From Candidatus Aminicenantes bacterium UBA4085 (GTDB taxonomy: Bacteria; Acidobacteriota; Aminicenantia; Aminicenantales; UBA4085), in assembly GCA_002383325.1 (NCBI GenBank), contig DFYJ01000021.1, forward strand, positions 1-11,523: DNA of 11,523 nucleotides, written 5' to 3'. Shown piece after piece: positions 1-5,143 of the stretch; the stretch's first letter is position 1, and each line of letters starts with the position of its first letter. The position numbers were made by a program, and so were the translations under genes. The notes under the pieces were generated by a model. The model was not told the DNA's origin and ran no database searches. It saw only the letters and a list, made by a program, of their open reading frames with translations.

Positions 1-185
1 ATACACAAGATTTGACAATATCTCTTTTTGGGGTCCAGCTCAGGCAGCTCATTATAGAGAGAGTCAAACAACATATATACATCGTTCAAACGCCAGACAA
101 AGTCCCTTTGAATTTCAGGCAGGACTAACTGGCCGGCGTTATATTGATCTATAAGCCTTCCAAGCGTTTGCGTATTAATGCTCAC
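1..185 (-). CDS. DUF262 (GmrSD N-terminal-like) protein, N-terminal 61 residues, runs off left edge
   Basis: Read on the minus strand, an open frame starts at a GTG (185-183) and stays open to the window edge. Its protein has the DUF262 signature: a short N-terminal helix (TLGRLIDQYNAGQ), then LVLPEIQRDFVW with the family's P-x-x-QR-x-[YF]VW core, then an amphipathic helix (LNDVYMLFDSLYNELP). In DUF262 proteins such as GmrS and SspE this QR region belongs to a ParB/Srx-like nucleotide-hydrolysing domain used in modification-dependent or phosphorothioate-linked defence; this is family knowledge, and the specificity here is unknown. GTG is preceded by AGAGG (197-193) seven bases away. An in-frame TGA (206-204) lies just upstream, so this is the only reasonable start. 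The gene is more AT-rich than the genes to the right and is divergent from the ARPP-1 gene. After ELP the match weakens (see findings), so an internal frame disruption is possible. Confidence 0.68.
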   Translation of the reverse strand, partial: MSINTQTLGRLIDQYNAGQLVLPEIQRDFVWRLNDVYMLFDSLYNELPELDPKKRYCQILC

Positions 186-483
186 TATATTGCCTCTTTT
201 CGATCATCCGGGAGAATTATTACCGTCTTTAATACAGACAAACTTGTTAACCTGGAAATTCATGAAAAGTATATCGATTTGGAGTGGGCCTGTCCAGAAT
301 AATACCCGATATTTTAACTTCCAAAAAGACTTTTGTTATGTACCTCAGGTGCTCTCTCTGTAATGTCGCCTATAGGAGTTCTTTCCGAGGTTGTTTCGCT
401 TTAATTAACAGAACTCGTATTTAAACCGCGAAAGAGAAAACATTAAAATATTTGTTCGAATTTTGATCCCTCAGGAAATCCTC
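186..483. other. AT-rich intergenic stretch with no convincing gene
   Basis: This stretch separates the divergent DUF262 and ARPP-1 genes. It should hold the DUF262 promoter, but I find no well-spaced minus-strand -35/-10 pair. On the plus strand a frame without a start codon is open from 129 to a TAA at 300-302. Its last part reads like protein (GRIITVFNTDKLVNLEIHEK), but its first part is antisense to the DUF262 start. I therefore treat it as chance or as the tail of a decayed gene. A 61-codon ATG frame at 178-363 has no family resemblance and is not called. Confidence 0.5.
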
Positions 484-511
484 TTGACATTCCCCTAAAA
501 CGTAGTATAAT
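484..511 (+). promoter_or_regulatory. Sigma-70-type promoter of the ARPP-1 gene
   Basis: A perfect -35 hexamer TTGACA (484-489) and a perfect -10 hexamer TATAAT (506-511) are separated by 16 bases in an AT-rich setting. The expected transcription start is near 518, giving a 5' leader of about 165 nt before the ATG at 683. Matching consensus at all twelve positions suggests strong, probably constitutive transcription unless the leader restricts expression. Confidence 0.85.
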
Positions 512-517
512 AAAACC

Positions 518-682
518 ACATGGTAAGCCCGAACCACGCTTCAAGGGTCGTTTTGTCTATGCGGGTGGGGTTGCGCCAAGGAAGTGAGTTCCGGAACGGA
601 CATGGGCGATTCATTTCGATACGATAGGTAGCGCTGCCTCTCGTCCGAAATAGTCCATAGATCTTTTTACGAAGGGGATACT
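518..682 (+). promoter_or_regulatory. Long 5' leader with a defined stem-loop (613-651)
   Basis: The leader is GC-richer than the promoter region, encodes no ORF that I recognise, and can fold. The clearest element is 613-651: ATTTCG (613-618) pairs with CGAAAT (646-651), ACGA (621-624) with TCGT (641-644), and GGTA (627-630) with TGCC (635-638, one G-U), closing on a GCGC loop. Outside it, GGAC (598-601) can pair with GTCC (653-656), or alternatively TCTATG (556-561) with CATAGA (656-661). These two share base 656 and so are mutually exclusive. A 10-base palindrome GTTCCGGAAC lies at 588-597. The ribosome site AAGGGG (672-677) follows with a short U-run (664-668). I do not recognise a known riboswitch consensus. 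A regulatory role is inference from length and pairing. Confidence 0.45.
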
Positions 683-1675
683 ATGCAACAACAGATCGGT
701 CGGACTCTGTCTTCTTTCGAGCTTGGTGAGGCCCAGAGCCACGCCAACATGATCGTCCTGCCCATCCTGAGAAAGGACGGGGACGGCTCCGATTACCTAA
801 CCCTGAAGGAAGCCCTGGAAGCCGGGCTGCTGACCATCTCCGAGGTCAGCGAAGGCGGCTCCGTGCCAAACCTCAAGGTCCACAACAAGGCCGACAAGCC
901 TGTCCTTCTCTTGGACGGCGAGGAACTAGCCGGGGCCAAGCAGAACCGGGTCCTGAACACCACCATCCTGGTCAAAGCTCAATCTGAAGTCGTCATCCCG
1001 GTCTCCTGCACCGAGCACGGCCGCTGGTCCTACGCCGGCCGGGAGTTCTCCGAGTCGGGCAATGTCATGGCCAGAAACATCCGGGCCTCCAAAGCCCAGA
1101 GCGTCAGCCTCTCGTATGCGGTGCATCACGAGGCCCGCTCCGACCAGGGGCGGGTCTGGAACGAGATCCACGACATGGCGATGATCGCCGATGTGCCATC
1201 CCAGACCGGAGCCATGAGGGACATCTTCGAAGGGCGAAAAGAGGAGTTGGACGACTACCTCAAGGCCTTCAGCCTTGTCCCGGGCCAGAAGGGGCTGTTG
1301 GTGCTCATCGGGGGGCAGGCGGTGGGATTCGACGGACTGTCGCTGGAACGGGCCTTTGCGGGCCTTTACCCCAAGCTGGTCAAGAGCTACGCCATGGAGG
1401 CTTGGCTGGAAGCCAAGAAGAAGAACTCGGTCAAGGTTGACGGCAAGGCTGTGGAGACGGCCCTGGCCTTCCTCAAGGAGGCCGAGGGCTGCGAGGAGAA
1501 GGCCTACGCCTCCGTGGGAATGGGCGAGGACTTCCGTTACAGCGGGCCGCGGCTGGTGGGGTCGGCCCTGTTGGTTGAGGGGACCGTCATCCACGCCGCA
1601 TTCTTCCGGGTGACCGAGGAGGAGCGGGCGGGGAACATGGCCGGCATGAACCGCCGGCGGTCGTTCCGAGTGTAA
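683..1675 (+). CDS. DUF6569 / ARPP-1 domain protein
   Basis: This is a 330-residue cytosolic protein with no signal peptide or membrane segment. The body looks like the ARPP-1 (DUF6569) family: an N-terminal strand region (MIVLPILRK), YLTLKEALEAGLL, the conserved D78-G-E-E-L-A-G-A-K-Q-N-R stretch, an LNTTILV strand, and C109-T-E-H-G-R-W-S-Y. Family assignment is by memory of these motifs, not by a search. The family was named for its association with ADP-ribosylglycohydrolase and rhodanese/phosphatase genes, and its biochemical role is not established. The conserved charged and polar residues (E80, E81, K86, R89, C109, E111, H112, R114) would be natural active-site or ligand positions, which is inference. 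The start is well supported: AAGGGG at 672-677 sits five bases before ATG, under a consensus promoter. The closest downstream ORF is the 85-aa gene. Confidence 0.72.
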   Translation: MQQQIGRTLSSFELGEAQSHANMIVLPILRKDGDGSDYLTLKEALEAGLLTISEVSEGGSVPNLKVHNKADKPVLLLDGEELAGAKQNRVLNTTILVKAQSEVVIPVSCTEHGRWSYAGREFSESGNVMARNIRASKAQSVSLSYAVHHEARSDQGRVWNEIHDMAMIADVPSQTGAMRDIFEGRKEELDDYLKAFSLVPGQKGLLVLIGGQAVGFDGLSLERAFAGLYPKLVKSYAMEAWLEAKKKNSVKVDGKAVETALAFLKEAEGCEEKAYASVGMGEDFRYSGPRLVGSALLVEGTVIHAAFFRVTEEERAGNMAGMNRRRSFRV

Positions 1676-1676
1676 G

Positions 1677-1694
1677 GAGAGCCAGGGGGCTCTC
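1677..1694 (+). terminator. Hairpin just after the ARPP-1 stop, no U-tract
   Basis: GAGAGCC (1677-1683) and GGCTCTC (1688-1694) form a perfect 7-bp stem with loop AGGG, starting two bases after the stop codon. It is followed by AGGAAAATC rather than a run of T, so it is not a canonical intrinsic terminator. It may protect the 3' end or attenuate read-through into the next ORF. Confidence 0.35.
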
Positions 1695-1715
1695 AGGAAA
1701 ATCGGGGGTTGCCAT

Positions 1716-1745
1716 GAGGGGGCCCGTAGTTGGGCGGGCCCCCTC
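1716..1745 (+). terminator. Strong 10-bp GC hairpin in front of the 85-aa ORF
   Basis: GAGGGGGCCC (1716-1725) and GGGCCCCCTC (1736-1745) are perfect complements with a 10-base loop. No T-run follows on either strand, so classical termination is doubtful. The right arm ends one base before the ribosome-site-like GGGGAGAG (1746-1753) of the 85-aa ORF. The structure would stall or insulate translation and lies over the alternative ATG at 1714, which argues against that start. Confidence 0.45.
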
Positions 1746-1755
1746 GGGGAGAGAA

Positions 1756-2013
1756 ATGGTGGATGAGAAACTCTTGATTGTGAAGGAGATGGAGCGGAAG
1801 CTCCTCGAGGATGCCTGCGAGGAGGCCGCCCGGGATGTCCACTTGGCCGAGCTGGCGGTGCTGCGGCTGGCCTTCCCAGGCGTCGATCAGGACGAGCCAT
1901 GGTTGGGTGCGGTTCTGGACGAACTAATGGGCGTTTTAGTTAAGGAATGCCCGGAGGATACGTTCATGGCGGGGAATGAGACGCTGAAAAGGGTGGTATT
2001 CGGGGCGAATTGA
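1756..2013 (+). CDS. Small acidic helical protein, function unknown (85 aa)
   Basis: I do not recognise this protein. From ATG 1756 it is 85 residues: an N-terminal charged helix (VDEKLLIVKEMERKLLEDAC), a hydrophobic-patterned middle (HLAELAVLRLAFPG), a proline/tryptophan turn (DQDEPWLG) and a second helix (VLDELMGVLVKECPED). It is acidic, with no membrane segment and no metal or nucleotide motif; its only cysteines are in DAC and KEC. An upstream in-frame ATG at 1714 would add 14 residues encoded by the hairpin arms. I reject it because 1756 has GGGGAGAG immediately upstream and the extra residues look like non-coding sequence. It lies 80 bases after the ARPP-1 stop with two hairpins between and no promoter seen, so it may be the second gene of that transcript. 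Coding status is likely but not certain. Confidence 0.5.
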   Translation: MVDEKLLIVKEMERKLLEDACEEAARDVHLAELAVLRLAFPGVDQDEPWLGAVLDELMGVLVKECPEDTFMAGNETLKRVVFGAN

Positions 2014-2051
2014 TGAAGAGATGGCGCACCAGCCGGATCACCACGGCGGTC

Positions 2052-2085
2052 CTTATTAAACGATTGGCTTGTATGATTTAATAAG
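2052..2085. promoter_or_regulatory. Inverted repeat flanking the fic -35 box, candidate operator
   Basis: CTTATTAAA (2052-2060) and TTTAATAAG (2077-2085) are a perfect 9-bp inverted repeat, with arm centres 25 bases apart. The left arm sits upstream of the -35 hexamer and the right arm lies in the -35/-10 spacer, so a dimeric protein bound here would cover the promoter. The Fic protein downstream has a C-terminal winged-helix-like region, which makes autoregulation a reasonable inference. An AT-rich chance repeat is the alternative. Confidence 0.5.
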
Positions 2086-2097
2086 AAAAAGTATAAT
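2069..2097 (+). promoter_or_regulatory. Sigma-70-type promoter of fic
   Basis: TTGTAT (2069-2074) and a perfect TATAAT (2092-2097) are separated by 17 bases. Transcription would start near 2104, leaving a leader of about 20 nt that still contains the ribosome site AAGGA (2113-2117). Confidence 0.68.
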
Positions 2098-2112
2098 TAA
2101 AGAAAATTGATT

Positions 2113-2117
2113 AAGGA
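2113..2117 (+). promoter_or_regulatory. Ribosome binding site that fixes the fic start at ATG 2125
   Basis: AAGGA lies seven bases before ATG 2125. The alternative in-frame TTG at 2107 has no such site and lies only a few bases from the predicted transcription start, so ATG is preferred. Confidence 0.65.
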
Positions 2118-2124
2118 TCCCTCC

Positions 2125-3285
2125 ATGAAACGCGGACCAACCGGGCGATATCTCATCGATCGAAGAACGGAAGAGCCTTGTAAAATCTTTCTGCCGAATC
2201 CTCTTCCCCCCGCTCCGCCTCTCCAAATCGACGCCTCTCTCCGGGAGGATTATGATACGGCGCTCTTGTCCCTGGGCCGCTTGGACAGCGTAACCATGCT
2301 CCTTCCCGATACAGATATTTTTCTCTACATGTACGTCCGAAAGGAAGCTGTCCTTTCCTCACAGATCGAAGGAACTCAATCATCTCTGTCCGATCTGCTC
2401 CTCTTCGAATTGGAGGAAGCCCCTGGCGTTCCTCTTGACGATGTGGTTGAGGTTTCCAATTACGTCGCGGCTCTGAACCATGGGCTTAAGCGATTGAATG
2501 AAGGCTTCCCTCTTTCCAATCGCCTCATCCGGGAAATCCATGGCATTTTATTAGCCAAGGGACGCGGGAGCGACAAGGAGCCGGGTCAATTCCGGCGATC
2601 CCAGAATTGGATCGGCGGAAGCCGTCCCGGAAACGCCCTCTTCGTGCCCCCGCCGCCGGAGCATTTGGACGAGGCCATGGCCATGTTGGAAAAATTCCTC
2701 CATGATATCCCGGAGAGGACAGCGGCGCTCCTCAAGTGCGCCCTTGCCCATGTTCAATTCGAGACTATTCATCCTTTTTTGGACGGCAACGGAAGAATCG
2801 GCCGGCTCCTGGTAGCTCTCCTTTTAGCTGAGGAAAAAGTCCTCCATCGGCCTCTTCTCTATCTCAGCCTTTATTTCAAGCAGCATCGGACGCGGTATTA
2901 CGACCTGCTCCAAAAGGTAAGGTTGGAAGGAGACTGGGAAGAGTGGCTTCACTTTTTTTTCACGGGGATCAGGGAGATAGCTGAGGGGGCCGTTTTGACG
3001 GTTCAAAAACTTTCCGAAATCGCGGATTCTGATCGCCGGAAAATCGAGGGCCTGGGTCGCGTCTCCAGTTCCGCCCTGCGCGTCCATCGCGTCCTGCAGA
3101 GGCGGCCGTTGGGATCTATTCCTTTTCTCGGTAAGGAGACCGTTTTGAGCCCACCGACGGTCACCAAAGCCGTCCTGGCCCTACGTGACGCCGGAATTAT
3201 CGAGGAGATTACGGGGAAGAAGCGTAACCGGATCTTCTGTTATAAAGAATATCTTGCTGTATTGAATATGGGGACGGAGGTATAA
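2125..3285 (+). CDS. fic: Fic/DOC family AMP-transferase, class II (N-terminal inhibitory motif), C-terminal winged helix
   Basis: The 386-residue protein has the usual architecture of solitary bacterial Fic proteins. An N-terminal Fic_N-type helical region carries the inhibitory motif S78-S-Q-I-E82-G83, matching [S/T]xxxE[G/N]; its glutamate blocks productive ATP binding in this class. The Fic core carries the complete catalytic motif H216-P-F-L-D-G-N-G-R-I-G-R227, with H216 as catalytic base and D220 as Mg ligand. A flap-like segment NALFVPPPPEHL precedes it. From about residue 315 a MarR-like winged-helix region (SPPTVTKAVLALRDAGIIEEITG) leads to the typical end NRIFCYKEYLAVLNMGTE. All key residues are present, so AMP transfer from ATP to a protein hydroxyl is expected; the target is unknown. 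It has its own promoter, dyad and ribosome site. It ends at its natural C-terminus and abuts a truncated RNase J-like gene, suggesting the fic unit arrived as a block. Confidence 0.93.
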   Translation: MKRGPTGRYLIDRRTEEPCKIFLPNPLPPAPPLQIDASLREDYDTALLSLGRLDSVTMLLPDTDIFLYMYVRKEAVLSSQIEGTQSSLSDLLLFELEEAPGVPLDDVVEVSNYVAALNHGLKRLNEGFPLSNRLIREIHGILLAKGRGSDKEPGQFRRSQNWIGGSRPGNALFVPPPPEHLDEAMAMLEKFLHDIPERTAALLKCALAHVQFETIHPFLDGNGRIGRLLVALLLAEEKVLHRPLLYLSLYFKQHRTRYYDLLQKVRLEGDWEEWLHFFFTGIREIAEGAVLTVQKLSEIADSDRRKIEGLGRVSSSALRVHRVLQRRPLGSIPFLGKETVLSPPTVTKAVLALRDAGIIEEITGKKRNRIFCYKEYLAVLNMGTEV

Positions 3286-4387
3286 GGAAGTCGACGGAGT
3301 CTTCCTGACCCATCATCATGGGGATCATATCGGCCACCTGCCATTCCTGGACGAGGCAATCCCGATTCATTTGGGCCATGGGACGATGACCATCATCGAA
3401 GCCTATTCCAAGCTCTACCCGGGGATTCTCGATTTCGGCGTTCACAATGACATTCGGAGGTTTAAGAGCGGCGATCGGATCCCCGTGAGGGACTTGGTCT
3501 TCCGGCCGATTCATGTCGAACACTCCACACCGGGGGCCTACGGGTACATTATCGAGGGGCCAGAGGGAAATATCGTCTATACGGGCGACTTCCGCCGGCA
3601 CGGCCCGATGAGGGCCCTGACCGAGGAGTTTATCGCCGAGGCGGCCAAGGCCAAGCCGAAGATCATGCTCTGCGAGGGCACGCGGATGACGCCGGATCCG
3701 GAGAATTATTACGACGAGGAGCAAGTTCACGACAAGGTCCGGCGCATCATGGAGGAGTCCAATGGGCTGGTTTTCGGCGAGTTCTCCATGTGCAATATCG
3801 ACCGCTTCCATTCTTTTTATAGGGCGGCAAAAGCTACGGGCCGGACCATGGTCGTGGATACGAAATACGCCCTCATCCTCGACCGGCTCAGGGAGTTTAT
3901 GGACATTCCCGATCCACGGAAGGACGACGGGCTCAGGGTTTACTTCAAGATGGCCAAATCCCGCGAGTTCGAGGAGAAAGACTACGCCATGTTCGAGCGC
4001 GAGTACCTGGGCCAGATGATCACCTCCCGGGAGATCCAGGCGGACCAGAGCAAGTACGTCATGATCACGGGATTCAACAAGCTCATGGAGCTGGTCTACA
4101 TCCAGCCCCGGAATGCCGACTACATTTACAGCTCGAGCGAGTCCTTCCTGGAGGGCGAGGACAACGAGAAGCAGCGGGAGGTCCTGGACAACTGGCTTAA
4201 ACATTTCGGGATCGAATTGCACAAGGCCCATTGCTCGGGGCATGCGGGGAAAAGCGACCTCGAGTATGCGGTGAGGGCGATCAATCCCGAGGTCCTGATC
4301 CCCATCCATACCCGAAATGCCGAGGAGTTCAAGAAGATCCATGATCGGGTGATGGTCGTCTCGCAAGGGGAGAGCATTGAGCTATGA
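3284..4387 (+). pseudogene. RNase J-like metallo-beta-lactamase/beta-CASP protein, 5'-truncated
   Basis: The recognisable protein begins abruptly at KEVDGVFL, overlapping the fic stop, and runs without a stop to 4387. It keeps the metal motif HHHGDH (3311-3328, HxHxDH), the EHSTPGAYGY histidine region (about 3520-3550), the IVYTGDFRRHG aspartate motif (about 3570-3603), the beta-CASP region (GEFSMCNIDRFHSFY) and the C-terminal HCSGHAGKSD and IPIHT motifs. This is the RNase J-like branch of RNA-processing beta-lactamases. In such proteins a sizeable N-terminal piece (roughly 100 residues by memory) precedes the HxHxDH motif; it is absent here. An in-frame TGA at 3263-3265 blocks extension, and the first start-like codon is TTG 3371, with ATG at 3386, both beyond the metal motif. 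A product from there would lack key ligands. The frame is +1 relative to fic. Disruption or misassembly is likelier than an unusual start; the clean downstream frame suggests it is recent. Confidence 0.75.
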
Positions 4388-5052
4388 GCATCAAGGCGAT
4401 CCTGTTCGATCTGGACAATACCCTCATCGATTTTATGCATATGAAGCAGGAGGCCACTCGGGCGGCGGCCAAGGCCATGGTGGCGGCGGGATTGAAGGCG
4501 GACGAGGAAGAACTGGCCGCGGATCTGTTCGATTTCTACCTGGACTACGATATCGAGGCGGACGATGCGTTCCAGAGATTTTTGGAATCTCGTTATGGTC
4601 AAATCGATTTCCGCGTCCTGGCGGCGGCGATCAACGCCTACTTGAGGGAAAAGGCCCTCAATCTCAAGCCTTATCCGGAAGTACCCGAGACGTTGGAGAA
4701 GCTGAAGGCCCAGGGATATAAGCTGGCGATTGTCTCCAATGGAAGGCGCCTGAAGGCGGCTATGCGGCTCAATGCGGCGGGATTGGATGGGTTTTTCGAT
4801 ATCGTCATTGGCTGGGAGGATACCGGAAAGAAGAAGCCCGAGCCGGAGCCATTTCTCTTGGCAACGGAAAGGTTGGGCGTCCTGCAGGGCGAGTGCATGA
4901 TGGTCGGCGACTGGCCCGAGGTGGATCTGGCCGGCGCTAAGGCTATCGGGATGAAGACTTGCTGGGCCAAGTATGGGAGCAGGTTCGAAGAGGTCGCCAC
5001 GGATCACGTTCTTGATGAATTTGAAGATCTAGAGCTTGTTTTGGGCATATAA
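4384..5052 (+). CDS. HAD-superfamily hydrolase (phosphatase-like)
   Basis: This 222-residue cytosolic protein has all HAD motifs. Motif I is D9-L-D11-N-T, with D9 as nucleophile and D11 as general acid/base. Motif II is S118-N-G after the strand KLAIV. The motif III lysine is in KKKPEP (149-154). Motif IV is G175-D176-W-P-E-V-D181. The helical insert between D11 and S118 is a C1-type cap, as in phosphoglycolate phosphatase and YjjG-like enzymes. The substrate cannot be read from sequence; a small phosphorylated metabolite or nucleotide is the family norm. The ATG overlaps the stop of the RNase J-like frame by ATGA, with AAGGGGAG about ten bases upstream, so the two were translated as a coupled pair. 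With that partner's 5' end lost, expression here may depend on read-through from the fic promoter. Confidence 0.9.
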   Translation: MSIKAILFDLDNTLIDFMHMKQEATRAAAKAMVAAGLKADEEELAADLFDFYLDYDIEADDAFQRFLESRYGQIDFRVLAAAINAYLREKALNLKPYPEVPETLEKLKAQGYKLAIVSNGRRLKAAMRLNAAGLDGFFDIVIGWEDTGKKKPEPEPFLLATERLGVLQGECMMVGDWPEVDLAGAKAIGMKTCWAKYGSRFEEVATDHVLDEFEDLELVLGI

Positions 5053-5065
5053 TTGCGCAAATGAT

Positions 5066-5098
5066 TTGTAATCAAATATATGAATATTTGCATTACAA
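5066..5098. promoter_or_regulatory. 14-bp dyad between the HAD gene and the five-gene run
   Basis: TTGTAATCAAATAT (5066-5079) is complementary to ATATTTG-C-ATTACAA (5084-5098), with one bulged C (5091) and an ATGA loop. It begins 14 bases after the HAD stop and ends ten bases before the -35 box of the next promoter. The stem is AT-rich and no T-run follows, so it fits an operator or activator site better than a terminator. Confidence 0.5.
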
Positions 5099-5107
5099 TG
5101 TTCATCC

Positions 5108-5136
5108 TTGTAAAACATACATATATATGCCATAAT
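5108..5136 (+). promoter_or_regulatory. Sigma-70-type promoter for the DUF4143-to-helicase run
   Basis: TTGTAA (5108-5113) and CATAAT (5131-5136) have a 17-base spacer. Predicted transcription starts at about 5143, right at the ATG at 5144, and no Shine-Dalgarno site lies upstream. If correct, the first gene would be translated from a leaderless or near-leaderless message. Confidence 0.5.
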
Positions 5137-5143
5137 TGCAAAC

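Noticed and set aside
178..363. 61-codon plus-strand ATG frame in the AT-rich left region.
   Set aside because: No ribosome site, it overlaps the DUF262 start on the other strand, and its composition is not protein-like.
518..682. A known riboswitch (ZTP, c-di-GMP-I, TPP, fluoride) in the ARPP-1 leader.
   Set aside because: Short resemblances such as GGGTCGT and GGTAGCG occur, but the full conserved cores of these classes are not present.
926..1900. Long open frame on the minus strand opposite the ARPP-1 gene (324 codons).
   Set aside because: It is Arg/Pro/His-rich with no domain pattern, crosses both hairpins, and is explained by GC-rich third positions of the real gene on the plus strand.
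2107..2109. TTG as the fic start codon.
   Set aside because: It lies a few bases after the predicted transcription start without a ribosome site. ATG 2125 has AAGGA at the right distance.
3263..3300. A frameshift-made Fic/beta-lactamase fusion protein.
   Set aside because: No slippery sequence is visible, Fic ends at its natural C-terminus, and the fusion would still lack the N-terminal strands of the beta-lactamase fold.
3209..4366. 385-codon minus-strand open frame opposite the RNase J-like gene.
   Set aside because: The plus strand carries all metal-binding and beta-CASP motifs. The minus frame has no recognisable domain and spans the fic/RNase J junction.
5066..5098. The AT-rich dyad as an intrinsic terminator of the HAD gene.
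   Set aside because: The stem is AT-rich and no T-run follows; its position next to a promoter fits a regulatory site better.
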